64,000 bases of DNA from Chitinophagales bacterium (GCA_019638515.1 JAHBTS010000001.1:248001-312000), one strand, 5' to 3'. Positions 45,253 to 53,898 are shown, counted from the stretch's first letter. Notes: generated by a model not told the origin, from the letters alone. Program-made: numbers and translations.

Positions 45253-45831
45253 ATGCGCAGTATCATTTTAGCTTCTAATTCGCCCCGCAGAAAAGAGTTG
45301 CTTTCTATGGCCAATATTTTGTTTGAAGTACGCTCTAAAAACATACCAGAAACCCACCCGGAAGGCGTGCCACTACAAGAAATTCCACTCCATTTAGCAA
45401 AGCAAAAGGCCATGGCATTGCAGCCGGATATTACAAACGAAATAGTAATTGGTGCCGATACGGTGGTTCTTTTAGGTAATCGAATTTTCGAAAAACCCAA
45501 TACTCCGCAAGAAGCAGTAGAAATGCTGCAAATGCTGAGCGGACACACACACGAGGTGGTTACAGGCGTTTTTATTTTTTCAAACGAAAAGCAAGTTGGT
45601 TTTTCTGAAACTACAAGAGTTACTTTCAATCAACTATCTAAAGAGGAAATAGAATTTTACGTGGCAAAATACAGCCCATTCGATAAAGCCGGCAGCTATG
45701 CCTGCCAAGAATGGATTGGTGCAGTTGGCATACGCAGTTTTGAAGGCGATTATTTTAATGTGGTGGGCTTGCCAATAAACAAAGTATATAAAGTATTGAA
45801 AGAAGATTTTGGATATAAAATAATTTCCTGA
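45253..45831 (+). CDS. Maf-like nucleotide pyrophosphatase
   Basis: A 192-residue Maf/YhdE-family protein that hydrolyses non-canonical or modified nucleoside triphosphates to monophosphates. The N-terminal ASNSPRRKELL motif, GADTVV, EKPNTPQEAVEMLQMLSGHTHEVVTG and KAGSYACQEWIG are all present. The stop overlaps the pyrC start in TGATG, so translation is probably coupled. Confidence 0.92.
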   Translation: MRSIILASNSPRRKELLSMANILFEVRSKNIPETHPEGVPLQEIPLHLAKQKAMALQPDITNEIVIGADTVVLLGNRIFEKPNTPQEAVEMLQMLSGHTHEVVTGVFIFSNEKQVGFSETTRVTFNQLSKEEIEFYVAKYSPFDKAGSYACQEWIGAVGIRSFEGDYFNVVGLPINKVYKVLKEDFGYKIIS

Positions 45832-47165
45832 TGGCAACTATTATTCGCAACGCAACTTTAGTAAACGAGGGTAAGATTTTTAATGCCGATGTATTGATAA
45901 AAGGCGAAAGACTTGAACGAATAGACAGTGGTTTTGATGTAAAATTTCAAGCAGCAGAGGTAAATGCCGAGGGTAAATATTTAATGCCGGGTTTAATAGA
46001 CGACCAAGTACATTTTCGAGAGCCGGGTTTAACGCATAAAGCTACTATTGGCTCCGAAGCACGGGCTGCCGTAGCAGGTGGGGTAACCTCGTTTATGGAA
46101 ATGCCCAATGTGCAGCCGCCAACACTCACGCAGGCGTTGCTGGAGGAAAAGTATCACATAGCATCGCAAACAGCGCTTGCCAATTACTCTTTTTACATGG
46201 GTGTGAGCAATAACAACTTCGAAGAGGTAATGAAAACACCTTTAGAAAATGTGTGCGGAGTGAAAATTTTCATGGGCAGCAGCACCGGAAATATGCTGGT
46301 AGATGATGCGCAAATTCTAGAAAAAATATATGCATCTACACCACATTTAATTGCTGTTCATTGCGAGTTAGAACCATTGGTAAAAGAGCGCAAAGCCGCT
46401 TTTGAGGCTGAGTATGGCGATAAGTTGAATGCTTCTTTTCATCCGGTAATTAGGAGCGAAGAAGTATGTTTTCGTTCTTCTTCTTTTGCCGTGGCATTGG
46501 CAAAAAAGCACAACACGCGCTTACATATTTTACATATTACCACTGCCGAAGAGCTCGAACTTTTTTCTAACGAAATTCCATTGGCACAAAAGAAAATTAC
46601 TGCTGAAGTTTGTGTGCATCACCTGCTTTTTACAGCCGATGATTATGAGCGTTTAGGAAATAAAATAAAATGCAATCCTGCCATTAAAGATAAGAGGCAC
46701 AGTCCGGAATTGCTGAAAGCATTGTTAGATGGAAGAATAGATGTATTTGCCACAGATCATGCACCACACACAACAGAGGAAAAAAATCAACACTACAATG
46801 CGGCACCTGCAGGTGTGCCATTGGTTCAGCATTCACTAAATGTAATGTTGCAGTTTTATCACGAAGGGAAAATTTCGCTGCCGCAAATTGTAGAAAAAGG
46901 AAGCCATGCAGTAGCCACTTGCTTTAAAGTGAAAGAACGCGGCTACTTGCGCGAAGGTTATTTTGCCGATGTGGTATTGCTAGATGTAAACAAAGAATGG
47001 CAGGTGAAAAAGGATAACATTTATTACAAATGCGCTTGGAGTCCGTTTGAAGGCAAAACATTTAGAGGAGCAGTAGAGCAAACTTTTGTAAATGGGAATA
47101 GCGTGTTTAATAACGGCAATTTCAATGAAGCCGTAAAAGGGAAAAGATTGTTGTTCAATAAATAA
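45831..47165 (+). CDS. pyrC: Dihydroorotase (class I type)
   Basis: A 444-residue amidohydrolase-fold enzyme of pyrimidine synthesis that closes carbamoyl aspartate to dihydroorotate. Metal and catalytic motifs: IDDQVHFREPG (the usual HxH has Gln at its first position, common in this subgroup), the carbamylated Lys in VKIFMGSSTGN, VHCELE, LHILHITTAEE and ATDHAPHT. The start ATG overlaps the maf stop. The 6-base gap to galE continues the operon. Confidence 0.9.
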   Translation: MATIIRNATLVNEGKIFNADVLIKGERLERIDSGFDVKFQAAEVNAEGKYLMPGLIDDQVHFREPGLTHKATIGSEARAAVAGGVTSFMEMPNVQPPTLTQALLEEKYHIASQTALANYSFYMGVSNNNFEEVMKTPLENVCGVKIFMGSSTGNMLVDDAQILEKIYASTPHLIAVHCELEPLVKERKAAFEAEYGDKLNASFHPVIRSEEVCFRSSSFAVALAKKHNTRLHILHITTAEELELFSNEIPLAQKKITAEVCVHHLLFTADDYERLGNKIKCNPAIKDKRHSPELLKALLDGRIDVFATDHAPHTTEEKNQHYNAAPAGVPLVQHSLNVMLQFYHEGKISLPQIVEKGSHAVATCFKVKERGYLREGYFADVVLLDVNKEWQVKKDNIYYKCAWSPFEGKTFRGAVEQTFVNGNSVFNNGNFNEAVKGKRLLFNK

Positions 47166-47171
47166 AAAAGG

Positions 47172-48191
47172 ATGAAGATATTAGTTACCGGAGGCTGCGG
47201 ATATATTGGTTCGCACACCATAGTAGATTTGGTGCAGCACGGTTTTGATGTAGTAAGCATTGATGCTTGTTTCAATTCGTTGGAAAGCACCATAAGCAGG
47301 GTTGCTGCAGTTGTAGGAAAACCAGTTAAAAACTATTTGGTGGACTTGTGCCATTACGAGGCAGTAAAGCAAATTTTTGAAGCCGAGCTGTTTGATGGGA
47401 TTATTCATTTTGCAGCTTTTAAAAGCGTGCCCGAATCGGTAGAGCAGCCGCTAAAGTATTATCATAATAATCTAGTGTCGCTTACCAATTTATTAAGGCT
47501 TACCGAAGAATTTAATGTAAAGCATTTTGTGTTTTCATCTTCTTGTTCGGTGTATGGCAATACCACTCAGTTGCCCGTAACCGAAGCCACGCCTTTTGAA
47601 AAGGCCGAAAGCCCTTATGCACACACAAAGCAAATGGGCGAAGAAATAATTGAGCAGGTTGCCAAAGCAGGGCGTTCAAAATTTGTGTTGCTGCGCTATT
47701 TTAATCCGGTAGGTGCGCATGAAAGCGCCCAAATAGGCGAGCTGCCAACGGTAGTGGTAACGGCAGTGGTGCCGCGCATTACAGGATTTGCAGCAGGAAA
47801 ATTTTCATCGTTTAGCGTGTTTGGCAGCGATTACCCAACGCGCGATGGCACTTGTGTGCGCGATTATATTCACGTAATGGATATTGCTAATGCACACACT
47901 AAGGCAATACAATACTTGGTTGCCGGAAAGCAACAGCAGCAGTGCGATGTGTTTAATTTAGGCACCGGCAATGGCGTAACTGTTTTAGAAGCCATTCAAT
48001 CTTTTGAAAAAGTATCGGGCTTGCAACTGAATTATACCAAAGCACCACGCAGAGAAGGGGATGTGGTTTCTATCTATGCCAACAATAATAAAGCTAAGCA
48101 ACTCTTAGGTTGGGAACCTGCCAGAAACTTAGACGATATGATGCTTACAGCTTGGCGCTGGGAGCAACGTTCGAAGGAATTACAACTATGA
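47172..48191 (+). CDS. galE: UDP-glucose 4-epimerase
   Basis: A 339-residue short-chain dehydrogenase-type enzyme that interconverts UDP-glucose and UDP-galactose with bound NAD. It has GGCGYIGSHT (7-16), the catalytic Tyr-Lys pair in SPYAHTKQMGEE, SSSCSVYGN and CVRDYIHVMD with the C-terminal substrate domain. Length is normal. The gene ends in a 6-base overlap with the convergent phnA. Confidence 0.94.
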   Translation: MKILVTGGCGYIGSHTIVDLVQHGFDVVSIDACFNSLESTISRVAAVVGKPVKNYLVDLCHYEAVKQIFEAELFDGIIHFAAFKSVPESVEQPLKYYHNNLVSLTNLLRLTEEFNVKHFVFSSSCSVYGNTTQLPVTEATPFEKAESPYAHTKQMGEEIIEQVAKAGRSKFVLLRYFNPVGAHESAQIGELPTVVVTAVVPRITGFAAGKFSSFSVFGSDYPTRDGTCVRDYIHVMDIANAHTKAIQYLVAGKQQQQCDVFNLGTGNGVTVLEAIQSFEKVSGLQLNYTKAPRREGDVVSIYANNNKAKQLLGWEPARNLDDMMLTAWRWEQRSKELQL

Positions 48192-48746
48192 TTTTCTTAC
48201 GTATTTTGTAAGAATAACAATCGTTTGGTCGTTTATTTTTCCTTCAATTTGCTCAGTGTTATCCGGCACTAAACGAATCTTTTTTACAATAGTGCCTTTA
48301 GGTGCCATAAAGCTAGTGCCCTTTACATTCAGTACTTGAGTAAGCACTACATTATCTCCACTTTGTAGTTGGTTGCCATTGGCATCGCGGTGAACTTCTT
48401 TTTGTTCAAATGCGCTAAGTGCCCAATGTATTACTGCTTCATCTAACTCCACCGATTGCATAATGTCTTTTGCCCATTCTTCGTCTTGGTGAAGGTGTAA
48501 GATTCTATAGGTTAATGCTTGCACACTATTTTCGGGATTGTAAATGCTGCCTGCAAGGCATTGCCAATGTGTGTTGTCTTTTTCTTTAGCTAATGTTTGT
48601 TGGCAGGTGTTGCATAAAGCCACTTCGTTGGCAATAGAGTCGTTGTTTTTGGGACTTACGGCATAAGCGGTTACGGCAGCTTCGGAGCTGCATAATTCGC
48701 ATAAGCCTTCGCAGCGTTGTTGTAGTGCATTGGTAATAATAGACAT
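48186..48746 (-). CDS. PhnA/YjdM family zinc-ribbon protein
   Basis: A 186-residue cytoplasmic protein. An N-terminal zinc ribbon (CELC ... LCNTC, residues about 16-47) is followed by a helical segment and a C-terminal domain (DANGNQLQSGDNVVLTQVLNVKG ... KKIRLVPDNTEQIEGKINDQTIVILTKYVRKS) that matches PhnA/YjdM. Despite the old name, members need not cleave phosphonates and their true role is unclear. It lies 33 bases downstream of the hisB-like gene on the same strand. Confidence 0.88.
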   Translation of the reverse strand: MSIITNALQQRCEGLCELCSSEAAVTAYAVSPKNNDSIANEVALCNTCQQTLAKEKDNTHWQCLAGSIYNPENSVQALTYRILHLHQDEEWAKDIMQSVELDEAVIHWALSAFEQKEVHRDANGNQLQSGDNVVLTQVLNVKGTSFMAPKGTIVKKIRLVPDNTEQIEGKINDQTIVILTKYVRKS

Positions 48747-48779
48747 ATACTGTATGGTGTTTTAGAAAATATTGAATAG

Positions 48780-49349
48780 TTACTTAGTTGATTGATTCAA
48801 GTAGTTGAAAATATCTTGCCAATTGCGCGATTCCAGTGCAATGTGAGGCTGTAAGGTTTCGGTTGTTTCGCCTCCAATTTCGCTTAGTCCGAGCCCTCTG
48901 CCATCGTTGAGCCAAAAGCATTTGCAACCTAGGTTTTTGGCCAAGAGTACATCGGTAATTCTATCGCCAATTACAAATGAATTTTTTAAATCGTAATCGG
49001 CAGAAAAATACCGGGTGAGCATGCCCGTATTGGGCTTGCGTGTTGGAAGGTTTTCGTGCGGAAAACTCTTGTCAATATGCGTGGCGGAAAATTGTATGCC
49101 TTCGCCTTTAAAGGTGTTTTCAATAAAGTTATGTACAGGCCAAAAAGTATCTTCGGGAAAATAATCCGGCAAGCCCAAACCGTCTTGGTTGGTAACCATT
49201 ACGAGTTCGTATTCGTTTAGTCGTGCAATTGCTCCCAACCATCGAAAAATTTCAGGATAAAAGATGAGTTTTTCAAAGGAATCAATTTTGTAATCGTCTG
49301 TTTCGAGTATCAAGGTGCCGTCTCGGTCAATAAAGAGTGCTTTTTTCAT
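48780..49349 (-). CDS. hisB: Histidinol-phosphatase-like HAD protein (HisB N-terminal domain only)
   Basis: A 189-residue HAD-superfamily phosphatase. The catalytic set is complete: D8/D10 in FIDRDGTL, VTNQDGLG, RKPNTGM and GDRITD. No zinc-loop cysteines are seen at the E. coli HisB position, as usual in Bacteroidota versions. In bifunctional HisB the imidazoleglycerol-phosphate dehydratase domain follows directly, but this gene stops after NYLNQSTK and the next 33 bases lead into phnA, with no dehydratase remnant. It overlaps the hisC-like gene by 4 bases. Working histidine synthesis would need the dehydratase elsewhere. Confidence 0.82.
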   Translation of the reverse strand: MKKALFIDRDGTLILETDDYKIDSFEKLIFYPEIFRWLGAIARLNEYELVMVTNQDGLGLPDYFPEDTFWPVHNFIENTFKGEGIQFSATHIDKSFPHENLPTRKPNTGMLTRYFSADYDLKNSFVIGDRITDVLLAKNLGCKCFWLNDGRGLGLSEIGGETTETLQPHIALESRNWQDIFNYLNQSTK

Positions 49350-50389
49350 TTTATCGCTTTTAAATTTTCAACAAGTAGATTGTTCTCTTTTTCGGTGCCA
49401 ATGGTAATTCGCAGGCAGTTTTCGCAAAGTGTTTGGTGGTTTTCGTTGCTGGTAACAATTCCTTTTTTGAGTAAAAATTTATGGGTGGTGTCGGCATCTT
49501 TTACACGTATCAATACAAAGTTGGCATCACTTGCATAGATGTGTTCTATGCATGGAATTTCTTTTAGTTGGTTGCAGAGTTGCTCGCGTAGTGCCACAGT
49601 TTGGCGTATGTGTTCGTTTACCCATGCAATGTTGTGTAGTGCCTCAACGGCAATTTGCTGCGATGCGCTATTGATGTGGTGTGGGAGTTTAATTTTATCT
49701 AATAATTCAATAATGCCGGATGAAGCAAACGCCATACTGAGGCGCAAACCTGCAAGTCCCCACGCATGCGAAAATGTTTGCACTACTACTAAATTAGAAA
49801 AGTGAGGCAACAGCGTAATGCACGAAGATTGGCGGGAATAGTTGATGTATGCTTCATCTATCACCACTATGCCTTCAAATTTTCCGAGTAAAAGTTCAAT
49901 ATCTTCTTTGTGAAAAGAATTTCCGGTAGGATTATTGGGAGAACTCAGCAGCAGCAACTTGGCAGCTGTGTTGTTTTCAAGTATGCTTTCTACATCCAGT
50001 TCCAGATTTGGGAGTAGTGGTATGTGGAGGCAGTTGGTGTTGTTTACTTGGGCAATAAACGCATATCGGTTATCGGTGGGCGGGCATATTATGCAGGCAT
50101 CTGTTGCAGGCTCGCAAAAGATTCTAAATAATGAATCAATAATTTCGCCACTGCCGTTTCCAATAAACATGTTTTGAGGTGGAACTCCCTTTATGCGGCT
50201 AATGCTGTTTTTTAGTGTGGTTTGAAATGGTTCGGGATAGCGATTGAATTTTTCTTCGCTAAGTAAGGGTGAACCAAATGCGTTTTCGTTGTCATCTAAG
50301 CGTGTAGTGCCTTCTTTTGGTAATGCTTGATGTGCAAAGGAATATGGTTGCAACTCCCGGATGCTTTTTCTTACTAAATGCGTAATCAC
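49346..50389 (-). CDS. hisC: HisC-like aminotransferase fold protein lacking the PLP lysine
   Basis: A 347-residue protein of the HisC/fold-I aminotransferase family by length and overall sequence (LDDNENAFG, SPNNPTGNS 150-158, DEAYINYS 178-185, SDANFVLIRV, CLRITIGTEKEN). Key positions differ from functional HisC: the Schiff-base lysine in the S-K-A-W-G-L-A-G motif is His208 (codon CAT, 49768-49766), GSDE is GSGE (G81), and PPTYGMY is PPTDNRY (D106). Lysine replacement normally abolishes transamination. It is likely a pseudoenzyme or a repurposed binding protein. The GTG start has TATTCTTG (50394-50401) four bases upstream. Confidence 0.8.
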   Translation of the reverse strand: MITHLVRKSIRELQPYSFAHQALPKEGTTRLDDNENAFGSPLLSEEKFNRYPEPFQTTLKNSISRIKGVPPQNMFIGNGSGEIIDSLFRIFCEPATDACIICPPTDNRYAFIAQVNNTNCLHIPLLPNLELDVESILENNTAAKLLLLSSPNNPTGNSFHKEDIELLLGKFEGIVVIDEAYINYSRQSSCITLLPHFSNLVVVQTFSHAWGLAGLRLSMAFASSGIIELLDKIKLPHHINSASQQIAVEALHNIAWVNEHIRQTVALREQLCNQLKEIPCIEHIYASDANFVLIRVKDADTTHKFLLKKGIVTSNENHQTLCENCLRITIGTEKENNLLVENLKAIK

Positions 50390-50543
50390 CCTGCAAGAAT
50401 AACCTTAGAACTGCAATTGCAGAGTAGAATTTTTGAGAAGAACTATTGTGCAGGTGCAGCAGCAACATTTTTTGCTAAATTTCGTAAGCTATCAAACTTT
50501 TAACAAACAAAAACCATTTCAAAGGCTACATTCGCAAACTTCC

Positions 50544-51002
50544 ATGGAAAACACACTGGCTCAAGCCGCTATATTTTTAGTTAGTACTGCAAAGTTCAGT
50601 TTTACCTCTTTGGCTGTAATTACGGCCGGCATGGGTATTGAAAGTGCCATTGCAAATGTGGCAGGCGGTATTGCGGGTATTTTAGTTTTCACCTATTTGG
50701 GCAGTGCCATCAGCCGTTGGGTTGTGTCGCGCTATCCGCATAAGTATGGCAGAAAATTTTCTAAGCGCACCCGCTTATTGGTAAAGGTAAAGCGCTCGTT
50801 TGGCTTAAGTGGTATAGCATTTCTTACTCCGGTAATACTTTCAATTCCGGTTGGTGTTTTGTTTTCACTGTCGTTTACTTCCGATCGCAGAAAGGTTTTT
50901 TGGGGTATGACAGCCTCTTGTGTGCTTTGGGGTTTGCTTTTCTTTGTGCCGTATTTTGCCTTCGGATTCAATGTAAAAGCGGCTTTGGCATCTGTTTTTT
51001 GA
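50544..51002 (+). CDS. Small multi-pass membrane protein, unknown function
   Basis: 152 residues from the ATG at 50544. It has about four hydrophobic segments (AAIFLVSTAKFSFTSLAVITAGMG, ANVAGGIAGILVFTYLG, GIAFLTPVILSIPVGVLFSLSF, VFWGMTASCVLWGLLFFVPYF) separated by a very basic loop (RYPHKYGRKFSKRTRLLVKVKR). I do not recognise the family with confidence; small transporter-like or channel-like proteins are possible. TACATTCG (50527-50534) is a near-consensus -7 element. An upstream ATG-free extension to 50433 is unlikely. Confidence 0.6.
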   Translation: MENTLAQAAIFLVSTAKFSFTSLAVITAGMGIESAIANVAGGIAGILVFTYLGSAISRWVVSRYPHKYGRKFSKRTRLLVKVKRSFGLSGIAFLTPVILSIPVGVLFSLSFTSDRRKVFWGMTASCVLWGLLFFVPYFAFGFNVKAALASVF

Positions 51003-51029
51003 TGTCGTGCATTATTTTTTCAATCAAAA

Positions 51030-51060
51030 TTTGTAAACATCCCTCAATTTTCTATTTTTG
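51030..51060 (+). promoter_or_regulatory. Full-consensus promoter of the ribosomal-protein operon fragment
   Basis: TTTG (51030-51033), 19 bases, then TATTTTTG (51053-51060): an exact match to the Bacteroidota -33/-7 consensus. It is the best promoter in the window. Confidence 0.8.
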
Positions 51061-51061
51061 C

Positions 51062-51079
51062 CGTCCCTTTTTTGGGACG
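51062..51079 (+). promoter_or_regulatory. rplD: Leader hairpin of the rplD operon
   Basis: CGTCCC (51062-51067) and GGGACG (51074-51079) form a perfect 6-base stem with a T6 loop, just downstream of the promoter and so at or near the 5' end of the mRNA, about 30 bases before rplD. It could be a binding site for feedback control by L4 or another r-protein. Confidence 0.55.
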
Positions 51080-51111
51080 TGTGCGAAAATTCGCTTAAAT
51101 TTTGCAGCATT

Positions 51112-51744
51112 ATGAAGGTTAAAGTACTTAATAAGGAAGGAAAAGAAACCGGTCGCGAACTGGAGTTGGCAGCCGATATTTTCGGGATTGAACCGAATGA
51201 CCATGTGGTTTGGTTAGCAGTGCGCCAGTTTCAGGCAGCACAGCGCCAAGGAACACATAAAACCAAAGAGCGTTGGGAAATTTCCCGCACTACCAAAAAG
51301 GCATTCCGCCAAAAAGGAACCGGTGGTGCAAGACGTGGCGATATGAAGTCGCCCGTGGTACGCGGTGGGGGTCGTACTTTTGGTCCAAAGCCACACAGTT
51401 ACGATTTTAAGCTGAATAAAAAAGTAAAAGAGTTGGCTCGTAAGAGTGCACTTGCTTACAAAGCAAAAGATAACAACATTATTGTAGTAGAGGATTTTAA
51501 CATCGAAACACCAAAAACTAAAGAGTTTGCAAAAGTGTTGGCAAACCTTAGCTTGAATGGCGTGAAAAGTACAATAGTATTCAGCGAAGTTTCAAACGGT
51601 TTGAATAAAAGCGCTAAAAATATCCCTACTGTAAATTTGGTACAAGCTGCTTCATTAAACATTTTCGATATCATGAATGCTAAGAAATTAGTACTAAGCG
51701 AAAATGCAGTAAAAGCTATTACCGCTTCATTATCTAATAATTAA
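51112..51744 (+). CDS. rplD: 50S ribosomal protein L4
   Basis: About 210 residues from the ATG at 51112, a large-subunit protein that lines the peptide exit tunnel and, in some bacteria, represses its own operon. It shows the conserved loop KKAFRQKGTGGARRGDMKSPVVRGGGRTFGP (about 60-90). It is the first gene of the cluster here; in the standard S10 operon it is third, after rpsJ and rplC, which are not seen upstream. Confidence 0.97.
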   Translation: MKVKVLNKEGKETGRELELAADIFGIEPNDHVVWLAVRQFQAAQRQGTHKTKERWEISRTTKKAFRQKGTGGARRGDMKSPVVRGGGRTFGPKPHSYDFKLNKKVKELARKSALAYKAKDNNIIVVEDFNIETPKTKEFAKVLANLSLNGVKSTIVFSEVSNGLNKSAKNIPTVNLVQAASLNIFDIMNAKKLVLSENAVKAITASLSNN

Positions 51745-51755
51745 TTTCATTGAAA

Positions 51756-52052
51756 ATGGCAACTGAAGTTCTTACCAAACCATTGATTACCGAAAAAAGT
51801 ACCAAACTTGGCGACAAGCTAAATACTTACGTTTTTAAAGTAGCACGCGGAGCTAATAAACTGGAAATTAAAAAAGCAGTAGAGCAGTACTACAATGTAC
51901 AAGTTTCGGGTGTTAGCACAGCTGTAATTCCTGGAAAAGCAAAATCTCGCTATACTAAAAAAGGATTAGCAAGAGGTATGAAACCAGCTTACAAGAAGGC
52001 ATTTGTAACCTTGAAAGATGGTGAAAATATTGACTTCTACGGAAATATTTAA
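51756..52052 (+). CDS. rplW: 50S ribosomal protein L23
   Basis: 98 residues, with the start at the ATG at 51756. L23 sits at the tunnel exit and docks trigger factor and SRP. It has the N-terminal KPLITEKSTKL, the strand EIKKAVEQYYNVQV, and a C-terminal FVTLKDGENIDFY. It follows rplD by 11 bases in standard order. Confidence 0.96.
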   Translation: MATEVLTKPLITEKSTKLGDKLNTYVFKVARGANKLEIKKAVEQYYNVQVSGVSTAVIPGKAKSRYTKKGLARGMKPAYKKAFVTLKDGENIDFYGNI

Positions 52053-52123
52053 TCGTACTTTATTTATTAACTATAGCAGAAACCTAACTGCTGAAAATTA
52101 AAATAAGGATAAAATTTAACGCC

Positions 52124-52957
52124 ATGGGCATTAAAAAGTACAAACCAACCACACCCAGTATGAGGTTTACCAAGTTGGTGAACTTCAAAGAAATTACTAC
52201 CAATAAACCGGAAAAAAGTTTGTTGGCTCCTCAAAAGAGCTCCGGTGGTAGAAACAGTGCAGGGCACTTAACCGTTCGCTATATTGGCGGAGGACACAAA
52301 AAGCGCTACCGTATCATTGATTTTAAACGCGACAAATTTGATATACCTGGAAAAGTTGCAACAATAGAATACGATCCAAACCGTACAGCTTTTATTGCAT
52401 TAGTAAATTATCCTGATGGTGAAAAAAGATACATTCTTGCTCCTGAGGGATTAAAAGTTGGTCAAACTATTGTTTCTGGAAGCAAAGTAGCTCCAGAAGT
52501 TGGCAATACTTTACCATTGGGCGAAATGCCTTTGGGTACTATTGTTCACAATGTTGAATTACATCCTGGAAGAGGCGGAGTATTGGTTCGCAGTGCAGGC
52601 TCATCTGCCCAGTTGCAAGCTAAAGAAGAGCGCTATGTAGTATTGAAAATGCCTTCAGGTGAAACTAGAAGAATCTTGAGAACATGTTTGGCAACCGTAG
52701 GTATGCTTTCTAATAGCGATAACAATCAGCAAACATTAGGAAAGGCAGGACGTAACCGTTGGTTAGGTCGCAGACCTCGCAACCGTGGTGTAGTAATGAA
52801 CCCGGTAGATCACCCAATGGGTGGTGGTGAAGGTCGCGCTTCGGGCGGTCACCCACGTAGCCGCACAGGCTTAAAAGCTAAAGGCTTAAAAACCCGTGCT
52901 CCTAAAAAGGCTTCAAGCAGATTAATTATTCAAAGAAGAAACGCTAAAAAAGGGTAG
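52124..52957 (+). CDS. rplB: 50S ribosomal protein L2
   Basis: 277 residues, a large-subunit core protein needed for subunit association and peptidyl transferase activity. It has [31 protein letters not shown], and the C-terminal [20 protein letters not shown] loop near the peptidyl transferase centre. Normal length, order and spacing after rplW. Confidence 0.97.
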   Translation: MGIKKYKPTTPSMRFTKLVNFKEITTNKPEKSLLAPQKSSGGRNSAGHLTVRYIGGGHKKRYRIIDFKRDKFDIPGKVATIEYDPNRTAFIALVNYPDGEKRYILAPEGLKVGQTIVSGSKVAPEVGNTLPLGEMPLGTIVHNVELHPGRGGVLVRSAGSSAQLQAKEERYVVLKMPSGETRRILRTCLATVGMLSNSDNNQQTLGKAGRNRWLGRRPRNRGVVMNPVDHPMGGGEGRASGGHPRSRTGLKAKGLKTRAPKKASSRLIIQRRNAKKG

Positions 52958-52983
52958 TAGTTAAACCATAAAAAGAGAAAGAA

Positions 52984-53253
52984 ATGGGACGCAGTATTAA
53001 AAAAGGACCTTATGTAGCCTACAAGTTGCTTAAAAAAGTAGCTAAAATGAATGAAGCCAGCAAAAAGGGCGTAATCAAAACTTGGAGCCGTGCTTCAATG
53101 ATTTTACCCGATATGGTGGGGCATACTTTTGCGGTTCACAATGGAAATAAATTTATACCTGTGTATGTAACCGAAAACATGGTAGGGCATCGTTTGGGTG
53201 AGTTTAGCCCAACCCGCCAGTTTAAAGGACATGCCGGCAATAAGAAGAAATAA
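52984..53253 (+). CDS. rpsS: 30S ribosomal protein S19
   Basis: 89 residues of the small-subunit head. Conserved features are [11 protein letters not shown] at the start, [23 protein letters not shown], and [12 protein letters not shown] near the end. It lies 26 bases after rplB in canonical order. Confidence 0.97.
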   Translation: MGRSIKKGPYVAYKLLKKVAKMNEASKKGVIKTWSRASMILPDMVGHTFAVHNGNKFIPVYVTENMVGHRLGEFSPTRQFKGHAGNKKK

Positions 53254-53284
53254 TTTTCGACTAACCGAATAAAAGTAAATTGAA

Positions 53285-53662
53285 ATGGAAGCAATTGCAC
53301 ATTTAAGAAATAACCCTACCAGCGATAGAAAAATGAGACTGGTAGCCGATTTAATTCGTGGAAAAAAAGTAGAAGAGGCACTTACTATTTTGCGTTTTAG
53401 CAAACAAGAGGCTTCTTTAAAGTTAGAAAAATTACTAAAAAGCGCTATCAATAACTGGCAACAAAAAAATGATGCCCGTCCTGAAGATAACGAGCTTTTT
53501 GTAAAAGAAATTTTTGTAAACCAAGGTACTTCTCTAAAACGCTTTTTGCCTGCACCGCAAGGACGCGCTTATAGAATCCGCAAACGCAGCAACCATGTTA
53601 CCATCAAGGTAGATAGCAAAGTAAGTGCAGCAGCACCGGTTGCCGTGGAAGCTGAAGCCTAA
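53285..53662 (+). CDS. rplV: 50S ribosomal protein L22
   Basis: 125 residues, with a beta-hairpin that reaches into the exit tunnel ([22 protein letters not shown]) and a helical core. The tail is Ala/Val-rich ([12 protein letters not shown]). It ends the cluster: instead of rpsC and rplP there is a strong terminator at 53686-53716. Confidence 0.96.
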   Translation: MEAIAHLRNNPTSDRKMRLVADLIRGKKVEEALTILRFSKQEASLKLEKLLKSAINNWQQKNDARPEDNELFVKEIFVNQGTSLKRFLPAPQGRAYRIRKRSNHVTIKVDSKVSAAAPVAVEAEA

Positions 53663-53685
53663 TAATTTATATTGAAATTTGTATC

Positions 53686-53716
53686 AAGCCTGTACCTAAT
53701 GGTACGGGCTTTTTTT
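53686..53716 (+). terminator. Strong intrinsic terminator of the ribosomal fragment
   Basis: AAGCCTGTACC (53686-53696) pairs with GGTACGGGCTT (53701-53711) across a TAAT loop, with one T-G wobble, followed by a T run to 53716. It ends transcription just after rplV. Confidence 0.88.
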
Positions 53717-53813
53717 ATGTTTATCAGATCTACGTTTAAGTGAAGATGAAATTGGCATCATCGAGAATTTAAAATGGCAATACTGGTTCGCAAATGCCAT
53801 GAAGTATACATAA
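53715..53813 (+). pseudogene. Possible coding relic downstream of rplV
   Basis: A frame with no start codon runs to TAA at 53811-53813 and reads like protein: LRLSEDEIGIIENLKWQYW, followed by FANAMKYT. Composition and codons look coding, but it is short and unlinked to any gene. It may be the end of a lost gene or chance. Confidence 0.25.
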
Positions 53814-53898
53814 AGACAACCCAATAACAGGGTTTAATGATATGCCAAGTAAGCACCAGCTTTTTACTGCTGCTTGCAATGTTGCCAAGTTTAATCTA

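Noticed and set aside
45831-47165. Dihydroorotase QxH at the first metal motif as a sign of an inactive enzyme
   Set aside because: DDQVHFREPG is the usual form in this Bacteroidota subgroup, and the other ligands and the Lys are intact.
48747-48779. Frameshifted dehydratase remnant after hisB
   Set aside because: Only 33 bases separate hisB from phnA, and no dehydratase-like codons are present in them.
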